Of a DNA stretch of 39,221 nucleotides, positions 26,351 through 34,246 are shown piece after piece. The notes below the pieces were generated by a model. That model was not told where the DNA came from. It ran no database searches and saw only the letters and a list, made by a program, of their open reading frames with translations. This stretch comes from Pisciglobus halotolerans (GTDB lineage Bacteria > Bacillota > Bacilli > Lactobacillales > Carnobacteriaceae): contig NZ_FOQE01000021.1 in assembly GCF_900113675.1 (NCBI RefSeq), positions 1 through 39,221 of the forward strand, written 5' to 3'. The position numbers and the translations under genes were made by a program. Every line of letters starts with the position of its first letter. Within the stretch, counting starts at the first letter, position 1.

Positions 26351-26910
26351 TGTCCAACTCAAATAAAATTCGGGGCACGAGTTGGAACGATAATCCTTTT
26401 GCGTTCCTACTCGAATGGGTTTCGCTACGTGAGTTGGAACGATAATCCTTTTGCGTTCCTACTCAAATAAGATTCGATGCGCGAGTTGGAACGATAATCC
26501 TTTTGCGCTCCTACTCAAATAAGATTCGCTGCGTGAGTTGGAATGATAACCTCTTTGCGTTCCTACTCAAATAAGATTCGCTGCGCGAGTTGGAACGATA
26601 ATCCTTTTGCGTTCCTACTCGAATGGGTTTCGCTACGTGAGTTGGAACGATAACCTCTTTGCGTTCCTACTCAAATAGGATTTGATGCACGAGTTGGAAC
26701 GATAATCTTTTTGCGTTCCTACTCGAATGTATTTCGCTGCGTGAGTTGGAACGATAATCCTTTTGCGTTCCTACTCAAATAGGATTTGATGCGCGAGTTG
26801 GAACGATAATCTTTTTGCGTTCCTACTCGAATGGGTTTCGCTGCATGAGTTGGAACGATAATCCTTTTGCGTTCCTACTCAAGTAGGTTTCGCTGCATGA
26901 GTTGGAATCT
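26351..26910. repeat. 52-bp tandem array 3 (11 units)
   Basis: ACTC of successive units lies at 26357, 26409, 26461, 26513, 26565, 26617, 26669, 26721, 26773, 26825 and 26877: exactly 52 bp each time. Arms CGTTCCTACTC and GAGTTGGAACG (one T:T mismatch) enclose an 18-nt core. Cores fall into type A (AAATAAGATTCG... or AAATAGGATTTG...) and type B (GAATGGGTTTCG...), in the order A B A A A B A B A B and a final hybrid, which points to expansion partly by 104-bp dimers. Between units: ATAATCCTTTTG. Confidence 0.95.
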
Positions 26911-26937
26911 ACGCACCACCTTCCTCTCTTTATAATG

Positions 26938-26966
26938 AAAAAACTTCTCTTGGGAGAGAAGTTTTA
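26938..26966 (-). terminator. Terminator of the acyltransferase gene
   Basis: AAAACTTCTC (26940-26949) and GAGAAGTTTT (26956-26965), 10 bp, loop TTGGGA. The stem touches the stop codon of the acyltransferase gene; on the minus strand TTTTTTCATT follows. Confidence 0.8.
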
Positions 26967-28013
26967 CATAATGATCTTTTTGAGGCCGGGGATTTTGCTC
27001 AGCCAGGTAATCAAGTAGTAGCTGATGATGAAGACGCCGGCTGTGATGAGCGGCACGGATAGGATGGTGGGCAGGAATTCGGTTGTCAGGCCCCATTTCC
27101 AAAGAATATAGAGCACCAATAAGTGGACCAGATAGACACCGAACGAGCGATTGGATAAGAGCGCGATGATTTTCTGCTTGTCTCCTTTTGGCTGGTAGTG
27201 TTGAATGTGCTGCTTGAAGAAGACGAAGAAGGCGATCGCGGCAAAAAATACGTTCGGCGTTAAGTATTCGTAGAGCAGGTCAACTTGTTTGCCTCGCTGC
27301 ATCGACAGGACGCTGGTACCGACGATGGTGATCAAAAAACCGGCGATGCCGAGTCCATAAAGAATGTGCGTGACTTTTTTCGTCAGTTCAAATTTATTCA
27401 AATAATAGCCTAAGAAGTAATAGGCGACGTAACCGAATGTGATGTCCAAATTAAACCAGTCTTCCACAATGGTTGTGGTAGAGGCAACTGGAAATCGGCG
27501 AAGTGTTGGAATGAGAAAGCCGATAACAAAGCAGTAGGCGATCAAATACAGCATTGTTTTCTTATCTTCTGCAATTTTTTTCAAAAACGGCGTCATTACA
27601 TATAGCTCAACGATGCGGAAGATGAACCATAAATGAAAGTGACCTTCATAGAAGGCATCCCAGATCGTCTTCAGCGTCTTTTGCGTGATATGGATATCGG
27701 TAAACGGAAAGAGCGTGATAAAAATCGCATAAAAGGAAGACCAGAACAGGAAGACTTTGACCATGCGAAAAATATTCTTTTGGTACAATACCCGAATCGG
27801 CCGCTCTCGCTCGGGATTCAACATGAACATCCCGCTGAGCATCACAAATAATGGCACGCAGATGCGCGCAAATCCGTCGAAGAGGTTCAATATTTGCCAA
27901 TTGAATGACCCAATCGCATATCTTTCAAAGTCTCTTGAAGACGTATGTAGCAGCACCACTAGTAAAATGGCGATAATCCGCAGAATATCTGCATACCAAA
28001 CTCGATTTTTCAT
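26964..28013 (-). CDS. OafA/WecH-type membrane acyltransferase
   Basis: 349 aa with about 10 membrane helices. It starts RVWYADILRIIAILLVVLLHTSS, the Acyl_transf_3 signature with the essential His (about residue 22), followed by FARICVPLFVMLSGMFML and HLWFIFRIVELYVMTPFLKKI. These enzymes move acyl groups (often acetyl) to sugars of surface polymers. AAGGAG is 6 nt before ATG. Monocistronic: array 3 and a terminator lie downstream and a 315-bp gap upstream. Confidence 0.92.
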   Translation of the reverse strand: MKNRVWYADILRIIAILLVVLLHTSSRDFERYAIGSFNWQILNLFDGFARICVPLFVMLSGMFMLNPERERPIRVLYQKNIFRMVKVFLFWSSFYAIFITLFPFTDIHITQKTLKTIWDAFYEGHFHLWFIFRIVELYVMTPFLKKIAEDKKTMLYLIAYCFVIGFLIPTLRRFPVASTTTIVEDWFNLDITFGYVAYYFLGYYLNKFELTKKVTHILYGLGIAGFLITIVGTSVLSMQRGKQVDLLYEYLTPNVFFAAIAFFVFFKQHIQHYQPKGDKQKIIALLSNRSFGVYLVHLLVLYILWKWGLTTEFLPTILSVPLITAGVFIISYYLITWLSKIPGLKKIIM

Positions 28014-28328
28014 TTTTTTCTCCTTATTAGATGTTCGTCTCTTTTATTATAACAGTTCAGCTAAATATTTCGGCAGCAAAAGACTTATCTTTCTTCACTG
28101 AATGTTTCCGCTCATCCTATAAAGGAGCTTACGATTGCCGGAGCAGTAGCTTTCATTCCATATTTCCTCGACTGTCAATAAAGGGATGATATTTACTGCA
28201 GAGCTTTCACTCTATACTTCCTCAGATTTCCAGTAAAGACATTTGCTAAAGGGACAATCACTTGTCTTTAATGACGACAAAAAACCAGCTGGCTCTTTTC
28301 ATACCAGAGCTGCTGGTTTCGCTAACTG
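28014..28328. other. 315-bp intergenic region with a degenerate ~54-bp repeat
   Basis: Between the acyltransferase gene and map, no ORF. AGCTTTCATTCC... at 28148 and AGCTTTCACTCT... at 28202 begin two imperfect copies of a 54-bp stretch (shared TATNTTCCTC and AGTAAAG-like ends). They do not show the ACTC/GAGT design of the 52-bp arrays. The map terminator occupies the right end. Confidence 0.5.
28279..28320 (-). terminator. Terminator of map
   Basis: AAACCAGC (28282-28289) and GCTGGTTT (28312-28319), extended internally by GCTCT/AGAGC; on the minus strand a TTTTTTG run follows. It is 9 bp past the map stop. Confidence 0.85.
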
Positions 28329-29084
28329 TTATTCACCTTTTTGTTTGGTTAAGATTCTTGGTCCTTCTTTAGTAATCGCCAAGCTGTGTTCGTATTGGCA
28401 GCTCAATCCGCCATCTTCGGTGCGTGCTGTCCAGCCGTTGTCATCCATTTTGGCTTTCCATGTGCCGGTGTTGACCATGGGCTCGATGGTGATGACCATG
28501 CCTTCTTTCAAACGCAATCCTTTGCCAGCTTCTCCATAGTGAGGAACGGATGGTGCTTCATGCATCGTTGGTCCAATGCCGTGGCCGATAAATTCGCGCA
28601 CAACAGATAGGCCTTCCCCTTCAACATACGTTTGGATCGCGTGACCAATATCACCGATACGGTTGCCTACTTGTGCTTGTTCGATCCCTTTATACAAAGC
28701 CTTTTTCGTAACGTCCATCAAATGGTCGATCTCAGGTGTCGATTCGCCAACGACATAGCTCCAGCAAGAATCACTCATGGCACCGTGCAAGTTGACAACG
28801 GTGTCGACTTTGATCAAATCACCATTTTTCAGCGGTTTGTCGTCTGGAAAACCATGGCAAATTTCATCGTTGACGCTGACACAAGTTGCATATTCGTAGC
28901 CTTCAAAACCGATTTGCTCTGGAATCGCTCCAGCTGCTTCGATTCGGTCTTGGAAGAATTGATCGATTTGTGCTCCTGTCACGCCTGGTTTAATAAAGTC
29001 GCGGACTGCTTCATGGATGCTGGCAAGCAATGAGCCTGACTCGTCCATTGCATCAATTTCACGTGTTGATTTTAATGTGATCAC
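28329..29084 (-). CDS. map: Methionine aminopeptidase, type I
   Basis: 251 aa from a GTG start at 29084 (VITLKSTREI, as in lactic-acid-bacterial Map) behind AAGGGG; an ATG at 29108 adds residues with no ribosome binding site. M24A fold: VNDEICHGFP (substrate His), KVDTVVNLHGAMSDSCWSYVVG (two metal Asp), REFIGHGIGPTMHEAPSVPHYG (metal His), MVITIEPMVN (metal Glu), YEHSLAIT (final metal Glu). It removes the initiator Met from new proteins in the cytoplasm. It has its own promoter (29154-29182) and terminator. Confidence 0.95.
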   Translation of the reverse strand: MITLKSTREIDAMDESGSLLASIHEAVRDFIKPGVTGAQIDQFFQDRIEAAGAIPEQIGFEGYEYATCVSVNDEICHGFPDDKPLKNGDLIKVDTVVNLHGAMSDSCWSYVVGESTPEIDHLMDVTKKALYKGIEQAQVGNRIGDIGHAIQTYVEGEGLSVVREFIGHGIGPTMHEAPSVPHYGEAGKGLRLKEGMVITIEPMVNTGTWKAKMDDNGWTARTEDGGLSCQYEHSLAITKEGPRILTKQKGE

Positions 29085-29153
29085 TATTTTTCCCCTTTTC
29101 TTTCTCATGACTATTGGCCTTGTTTCGGCTCTTAGTTTGACTTTTCCTTACCT

Positions 29154-29182
29154 ATTATACCGCATTTAGTCAAAAAATGTAA
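29154..29182 (-). promoter_or_regulatory. Sigma-A-type promoter of map
   Basis: On the minus strand: TTACAT (29182-29177), 17 bp, TATAAT (29159-29154). It lies 70 bp upstream of the GTG start. Confidence 0.75.
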
Positions 29183-29237
29183 CCATGCTAAAACGGATGC
29201 TGACATTCAATATTGGATGAGTCAAATGTTGAAGGAG

Positions 29238-29270
29238 AAAAAAGAAGCAGCTTGGCAACTGCTTCTTTTT
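29238..29270 (-). terminator. Terminator of the P450 gene (possibly two-way)
   Basis: AAAAAAGAAGCAG (29238-29250) and CTGCTTCTTTTT (29259-29270) with an 8-nt loop; A-run and T-run on the two sides. 13 bp after the P450 stop on the minus strand. Confidence 0.85.
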
Positions 29271-29283
29271 CGTCCTATTTCAT

Positions 29284-30558
29284 TTATTCTGCCGTTTTCC
29301 ATTGGACATTTTCTAAACGAACGCCGCTTTTTGTTAGCGATGGAATATCGGATAAGCTGAACAGCAGATCTTGATTTGGAACAGTATAAGTGATCTTATT
29401 GGCAAAGTAATCGAGTGTGATCGTCAAAATCAAGATGGTGACCCATTCGCCGGCACAACGGTGGTTTGCAATGAAGTCGCCGCCTCCTTGTGGAATAAAG
29501 GAGAAAGGACTGCCATCCCAATCTTTGAAACGGTCAGGATCAAAAGTATCTGGATTTTCCCAAATACTTGCATCGTGATTCGTGCCGTACAAGTCCAGCA
29601 ATGTCAACGTATCTTTTTTAAATTCATATCCATGCCATTCAAAGTCTTTGGTCGTTTTAGCAGCGGCTGCAGGGAAGAATGGATAGAAACGACGCACTTC
29701 TTGGACAAAACGGCGCAATCCTTTTTGATCATCCGTGCTTAATTTGGCTGCTTCTTCTGGGTACTGAATGACAGATAAAGCCAAGAATTGAATATAAACC
29801 GAGATTGCTGCCATTGGACGCACGATATTCAGCACTTCAACTGTTGCAATTTGCGGATCTAATAGTTCTCCGTTTAAGTCGCGATGCCAAGAAAAAACGT
29901 ATAAAGCTGTGTTTTCAGGTGGATTCATTTTGCCAGCTCTGACATCTTCAACCATTTCTCTAACCCAGTCTTCGACAACATTCCGTGAGTGCGTACCTTT
30001 CCAGTGAGAAATACCTACAGAAGCCGCGTCCACGATCATGTGCATGATTTCTTTGGTCCGCTTTTCTACTTCTTTCTCTTTCAGCGGTACGCCTGCCCAT
30101 TCACAAGCTGTTCTGACCATTAATTCTTGCGCTTCTTCATACACAACGGTTTCTTTTTGTTTGGTCCATTTTGTAATGGCTGCACGAATTTGTTTGATAT
30201 ACGTTTTTCCCAAGCGATCTAAGTCCTCTTTGCCCATCAAAGACATGAAGGCTTTTTTGCGGTGTTCATGCTCTTTTCCGTCCAATGTTTGGACGCCGCC
30301 TTGACCTTGAAGAGACTTTAAAATTCTCTTCGGCATAGCATCTGACCGTCTGAATTTGCTTGTATCATAAAACAACTCAGAAGCTTCTTTTCCGACCAAC
30401 GCGTAAGCTTCTTGTCCCAAAATCGTTGTTTTAAATACTTCTTCGTTCAACATTTTTTGACGATCAGAAATATAGGTATAGCCTTCTTTTAAAATGTCTA
30501 TAGTATGGTCGATTCCAGATTCATACGGCATCCCTTGCATTTTTTCTTTTTCACTCAT
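29284..30558 (-). CDS. CYP152-family fatty-acid peroxygenase (cytochrome P450)
   Basis: 424 aa, full length for CYP152. The heme-Cys loop is FIPQGGGDFIANHRCAGEW (Cys368), the GGGD/HRC.GEW form of this family. Arg247-Pro248 (NIVRPMAAIS) replaces the usual I-helix acid/Thr pair and binds the fatty-acid carboxylate, so H2O2 drives the reaction with no redox partner. The distal residue is Gln90 (GGVQTLDGKEHEHRK), as in Bacillus P450-BSbeta (Gln85), not His as in the OleT decarboxylase. This favours alpha/beta-hydroxylation of fatty acids over alkene formation; that is inferred by alignment from memory. GGAGG lies 7 nt before ATG. A P450 is uncommon in Lactobacillales. Confidence 0.92.
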   Translation of the reverse strand: MSEKEKMQGMPYESGIDHTIDILKEGYTYISDRQKMLNEEVFKTTILGQEAYALVGKEASELFYDTSKFRRSDAMPKRILKSLQGQGGVQTLDGKEHEHRKKAFMSLMGKEDLDRLGKTYIKQIRAAITKWTKQKETVVYEEAQELMVRTACEWAGVPLKEKEVEKRTKEIMHMIVDAASVGISHWKGTHSRNVVEDWVREMVEDVRAGKMNPPENTALYVFSWHRDLNGELLDPQIATVEVLNIVRPMAAISVYIQFLALSVIQYPEEAAKLSTDDQKGLRRFVQEVRRFYPFFPAAAAKTTKDFEWHGYEFKKDTLTLLDLYGTNHDASIWENPDTFDPDRFKDWDGSPFSFIPQGGGDFIANHRCAGEWVTILILTITLDYFANKITYTVPNQDLLFSLSDIPSLTKSGVRLENVQWKTAE

Positions 30559-30806
30559 TTGTTCTTCCTCCTTCAGTTTTTCTCTTCACTTTTAATCCTA
30601 AGGACAAATAGAAAAAAGGTCAAGAAAAGCGCCTTGAATCCTTGCTATACCAACTTTTTTTAAACGTCGAGGAATGTTTTGTTCATTATTTTTCTGCTGA
30701 TGCAAAATTGCTTTTCAATTGTAAGTCTTCAAAAATTAAGAAGCACTAAAAGACAAGTTCTGCCTTTTAATATTTAATGATTGAATTCAGTTAGAGGACG
30801 GCTTTT

Positions 30807-31595
30807 TCATTTTTCCATCGCCCACATTAAAGCTTTTTCAATCCAATAATCCCAGAAGCGCCAATTGTGTTCGCCAGGAGCTGTCAGGTATTCATGTGGG
30901 TATTGAAGCTGGTCCAAAAATTCATGATAAGCTTGGTTTTCATTTGCTAAAAAGTCTTCAATGCCGCATGCCAAATATATCGCTGGCTTGTCATCCTTCA
31001 ACAATAGCGCTTTTTCTGCTAACGCTGCTAAATCCATCTCTATCGGCATTTCCGCAAATGTATGCCCAATAATGGCCTGCAGTTGTCCTCTGCCGACTTC
31101 ATCTACTACATCGCCTGCGCTTCGGCTTAGTATTTTGCTGGAAAAGGCAATGATTTTGCTAAAGGTATCAGGATAGAACAAGCCATTTCGCAAAGCGCCA
31201 TACCCTCCCATAGACAAACCGCCGATAAAAGTATCTTCTTTCCTTTTGGACAAATTGAACATGCGTCGCGTCTCCGTTACCAACTCTTCACCGATAAACT
31301 TCCCGTAATCATTCCCATTTGGGTGGTCGACATAAAAACTGTTTTCACCGCTTGGCATGATCACCGCGATTTGATACTGGTTAGCCAGCTCGGCAATCCG
31401 CGTTCCTTGCAGCCAATCTTCATGATTGCCATTCCACCCATGCAATAAGTACAACGTTTTGAACGATTCATTCTCTACTACCGCTTCTTCCGTTTTCGGA
31501 TCATACAAAGACTTGGTCGTCGTTGGAATGATGGCTGAAAAACTCATTTTCCGCATCAATTTTTCCGATTGAAAGGATCCTGTTAAAATGGCCAT
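30807..31595 (-). CDS. EstA-like esterase (tributyrin esterase family, alpha/beta hydrolase)
   Basis: 262 aa, the length of lactococcal/enterococcal EstA. Nucleophile elbow GGLSMGGYG (Ser), oxyanion region LYLLHGWNGNHEDWLQ, acid CGIEDFLANENQ (Asp), and catalytic His in GEHNWRFWDYWI. No signal peptide, so cytoplasmic; it hydrolyses short-chain esters and perhaps acylated sugars or S-formyl adducts. AAGGAGG is 9 nt before ATG, with TATACT about 40 nt further up as a candidate -10. Array 4 lies immediately upstream. Confidence 0.9.
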   Translation of the reverse strand: MAILTGSFQSEKLMRKMSFSAIIPTTTKSLYDPKTEEAVVENESFKTLYLLHGWNGNHEDWLQGTRIAELANQYQIAVIMPSGENSFYVDHPNGNDYGKFIGEELVTETRRMFNLSKRKEDTFIGGLSMGGYGALRNGLFYPDTFSKIIAFSSKILSRSAGDVVDEVGRGQLQAIIGHTFAEMPIEMDLAALAEKALLLKDDKPAIYLACGIEDFLANENQAYHEFLDQLQYPHEYLTAPGEHNWRFWDYWIEKALMWAMEK

Positions 31596-31689
31596 ACACT
31601 ATTTCCTCCTTCAAATTTGCTTCTCTTTCTAGTATATCGCTTTCGCATTCAAATATTAAAACGTTCCGCTCCTTTTTACACGACTTATT

Positions 31690-32102
31690 CCTTTATCGCA
31701 TACTCAAACTCGTTGCCGCTCTCGAGTGTGGCATAAGTGCTCCTTTATCGCATACTCAAACTCATTGCTGCTCTCGAGTGTGGCATAAACGCCTCTTTAT
31801 CGCATACTCAAACTCATTGCTGCTCTCGAGTGTGCTATAAACGCTTCTTTATCGCATACTCAAACTCATTGCCGCTCTCGAGTGTGCTATAAACGCCTCT
31901 TTATCGCATACTCACACTCGTTTCCGTTCTCGAGTGTGCAATAAGTGCCCCTTTATCGCATACTCAAACTCATTGACGCTCTCGAGTGTGCTATAAACGC
32001 TTCTTTATCGCATACTCACACTCCTTTCTCCTCTCGAGTTTGCTATAAACGCTTTTTTATCGCATACTCAAACTTATCTCGGCTCTCGAGTGTGCAATAA
32101 AC
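31690..32102. repeat. 52-bp tandem array 4 (8 units)
   Basis: ACTC of successive units at 31702, 31754, 31806, 31858, 31910, 31962, 32014 and 32066: period exactly 52. Arms TTATCGCATACTC and GAGTGTGCTATAA (or GAGTGTGGCATAA, GAGTGTGCAATAA). Core AAACTCATTGCTGCTCTC is close to that of arrays 1 and 2, although the arms differ. The only one of the five arrays between divergent genes (esterase minus, flavodoxin plus). Confidence 0.95.
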
Positions 32103-32225
32103 ACAAATTTTTTCCGAAAGTTCAGGTTGGCTATACGGATGAAGATTGAGGCTTAATTTGCTGGTACCAGCAACGATATCTCAGCTGAAATTTTTGCAAA
32201 ACAGTGATCAATAAAAGGTGGGAGC

Positions 32226-32425
32226 AACTTGCTAGCATTTGTCGAAATCATTTGCATCAACTCAATGAAATCATTTGCATCCATTCATCGAAAGCACTTG
32301 TATCAATTTGTCGAAATTATTTGCAGCAATTCAGTGAAATCATTTGCAGCAATTCAATGAAATCATCTCCAGCAACTCAATGAAGTCATTTGCATTCATT
32401 CAGTGTAATCATTTGCATCAATTTG
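32226..32425. repeat. 23-bp tandem array (about 9 units)
   Basis: Units at about 32226, 32249, 32272, 32295, 32318, 32341, 32364, 32387 and 32410, each 23 bp; consensus CATTTGCAGCAATTCAATGAAAT with drift (for example TCGAAAT in place of TGAAAT). No inverted arms like those in the 52-bp arrays. It ends about 10 bp before the flavodoxin -35 box. Confidence 0.88.
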
Positions 32426-32434
32426 AAAAAGCAG

Positions 32435-32463
32435 TTGGTGAAAAAGTTTCTATTTGCTATACT
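32435..32463 (+). promoter_or_regulatory. Promoter of the flavodoxin gene
   Basis: TTGGTG (32435-32440), 17 bp, extended -10 TGCTATACT (hexamer 32458-32463). The 23-bp array is directly upstream. Confidence 0.7.
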
Positions 32464-32499
32464 AAAGGAGAAAATGATAAGGAAAGTGGGTAATCGCGA

Positions 32500-32955
32500 A
32501 TGGTAAGTGCCATGATCGTTTTTGCAAGTTTGACTGGGAATACGGCCCAGTGTGTAGATATCGTTGAAGATGCCTTGGAAAAACTGGATGTGGACGTTGA
32601 AGTGATGGAGAGCATGCAAGCTGATCCGGAAGACTTTTTAGATGTCGATTTATGTCTAGTTGCGACTTATACTTATGGTACGGATGCGAATTTGCCGGAT
32701 GAGATCGTTGATTTTTATGAAGAATTAGCTGATGTAGATTTGACGGGAAAAGTTTTCGGGACGTTTGGCTCGGGCGATACGTTTTATGAGAAGTTTTGCA
32801 AATCTGTCGATGATTTTACGGAGCAGTTCAAAGTGGCGGGTGCGGTCGAAGGTGCGGAAAGTGTCAAAGTCGACTTAGATCCTCAAGAAGAAGATGCAGA
32901 AAAGTTAGAAGCTTTTGCGAAAGCTTTGGTCGAAAAAGTACAAGCTATGTCATGA
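32500..32955 (+). CDS. Flavodoxin
   Basis: 151 aa. Short-chain flavodoxin: beta-1 and phosphate loop VFASLTGNTAQC (SxTGNT FMN-phosphate site), ATYTYGTDANLPDEI (W/Y-type FMN loop), FGTFGSGDTFYEKFC (second FMN-binding loop); strongly acidic overall. A low-potential electron carrier in the cytoplasm. ATG 32500 follows GGAAAGTGGG; ATG 32512 is an alternative. A 10-codon frame at 32474-32506 (after AAAGGAG) overlaps the start and could couple translation. It does not sit next to the P450, which in any case needs no partner. Confidence 0.92.
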   Translation: MVSAMIVFASLTGNTAQCVDIVEDALEKLDVDVEVMESMQADPEDFLDVDLCLVATYTYGTDANLPDEIVDFYEELADVDLTGKVFGTFGSGDTFYEKFCKSVDDFTEQFKVAGAVEGAESVKVDLDPQEEDAEKLEAFAKALVEKVQAMS

Positions 32956-33001
32956 AAAAAGGCACTTGTTTCTCTTATAGAAGAGAAACAAGTGCCTTTT
33001 T
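32956..33001. terminator. Two-way terminator between flavodoxin and TetR genes
   Basis: Perfect 21-bp stem: the arm starting AAAAAGGCACTTG (32956-32976) and its complement ending CAAGTGCCTTTTT (32981-33001), tetraloop ATAG. It begins one base after the flavodoxin stop and ends one base before the TetR stop, with A-run and T-run suited to both directions. Confidence 0.93.
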
Positions 33002-33002
33002 G

Positions 33003-33539
33003 TTATTTCATAATGATATTCAACGACTGCTCCAAGTAATGAGTGGTGTCTTCTTGGTTGAATGGAATCACTTCTTGAGCGATCATTGAAGCTGTTCCAT
33101 GAACCGTTGCCCAAAAGTGAATGAACAGGTTATCGACATCTTTCGTAGAGCCTTCATCTGTTTGGGCCAGCACTTCATTCAATTTTTCTTTAGAAATTTC
33201 GTGCATGCTTACGGCATCCAACCGATTTTCCAAATACACAGCTTTGAAAAAGACGCTTTCGTCATGGGCAAAATGGATATAGTTTAACGCAACATTCAGG
33301 ATTGGATTATCCGTTCTTTCTTGCGTATAAATGGATTCAGTCAAATATTCTTTGATTTTAGAAACGATTTCTTTTTTCAAGTCTTCCATATTTTTGAATT
33401 CCAAATAAATCGGCTGCGTTGAACAGTTCATTTTCTTCGCAATGTTACGTGCTGTGAATCCTTCGAACCCTTCTGTGCGGATAACTTCATAAGCTGTATC
33501 AAGAATATCAGATTTCATGATTGTTTTTTTTCTAGCCAT
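33003..33539 (-). CDS. TetR/AcrR-family regulator
   Basis: 178 aa from ATG 33539 (AGGAG 7 nt upstream); a longer start at 33578 includes that site. N-terminal HTH: KKTIMKSDILDTAYEVIRTEGFEGFTARNIAKKMNCSTQPIYLEFKNMEDLKKEI. The ligand domain (about 65-178) has no recognised group. Convergent with the flavodoxin gene; upstream lies a gene-free stretch of about 700 bp. Target unknown. Confidence 0.9.
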   Translation of the reverse strand: MARKKTIMKSDILDTAYEVIRTEGFEGFTARNIAKKMNCSTQPIYLEFKNMEDLKKEIVSKIKEYLTESIYTQERTDNPILNVALNYIHFAHDESVFFKAVYLENRLDAVSMHEISKEKLNEVLAQTDEGSTKDVDNLFIHFWATVHGTASMIAQEVIPFNQEDTTHYLEQSLNIIMK

Positions 33540-34081
33540 TTTTTCACTCCTGTTTTTCCATCTTTTATAGGTCGTCAAAATGTTAAAGGTTGTTTATTTC
33601 TTTCTATCTGTTGCTTCATTCATTTATTTATTGGGGGTCTCATTTGAAATAAATTACGATTCAAAGAACGTTTCCTTTATTAATAATATAATCCATTTGC
33701 TTCAAACCCGTTTTACTGCCTTACCCTATTTAAGAAAAATTTTCCTGCTGATAGATTCATACACGGATCAAAAGTTCTTTCAACCTATCCTATCTTGTGT
33801 AGGAAGTCTATTTTACACAGTCCACTTTAAAAATTCCTTTAGATTTGCCATACTCCATTTGCTGCCCCTCAAAAGGTTAAGACTCATCTCCATTGATGTT
33901 TCGTACATATCCTAAAAAATTTTATAAAAGCTTTCTTGATTTTCTACAGTTATTGCAAATGTTCTCTTCCACCTGGCTTGGCTCCCATTTGAAAGAATCA
34001 CTTGTAACCACTTCTTATGTCAGTTGCTTACAAAGAGGTTCACATGCAATATTTGTTTAGTTTGAAAACTTTTGTTTATTT

Positions 34082-34090
34082 ATTATAGCA
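34082..34090 (-). promoter_or_regulatory. Extended -10 element on the minus strand in the TetR-pepS gap
   Basis: TGCTATAAT read on the minus strand, about 540 nt upstream of the TetR start. A matching -35 is not evident. It could start a long TetR leader or a small RNA. Confidence 0.4.
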
Positions 34091-34166
34091 TACGTTGCGT
34101 CATTTTTTGGCGAAAAGTTTGAATAAAATATGGCTGTTACTAAATTGTAATCTTATGACAGGATAT

Positions 34167-34195
34167 TAGGCATTTTTTTACAGGTATGCTATCAT
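34167..34195 (+). promoter_or_regulatory. Promoter of pepS
   Basis: TAGGCA (34167-34172), 17 bp, extended -10 TGCTATCAT (hexamer 34190-34195), 51 bp upstream of the ATG. Confidence 0.6.
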
Positions 34196-34246
34196 ATTGA
34201 GTGATAGTTCAAGCTTATCTATATAGGATAAAGGAGGAATCGGAAA

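Larger units (their letters stand above)
33540..34246. other. 707-bp intergenic region without a supported gene
   Basis: A/T-rich stretch between the TetR gene (minus) and pepS (plus). A 111-codon frame at 33580-33915 (plus) has no ribosome binding site and I reject it. The right end carries the pepS promoter, and at 34082-34090 there is a strong extended -10 (TGCTATAAT) on the minus strand that points into the gap. No repeat array here. Confidence 0.6.

Noticed and set aside
26351-26910. CRISPR array (regular repeats with intervening variable 18-nt segments)
   Set aside because: The 18-nt cores are only a few related variants that recur, not unique spacers; the constant part spans most of the 52 bp and no cas gene is present. 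The same reasoning applies to the other four arrays.
33580-33915. 111-codon plus-strand frame as a membrane protein gene
   Set aside because: No ribosome binding site, low-complexity A/T-rich composition, start only 41 bp from the divergent TetR start, and no recognisable domain.
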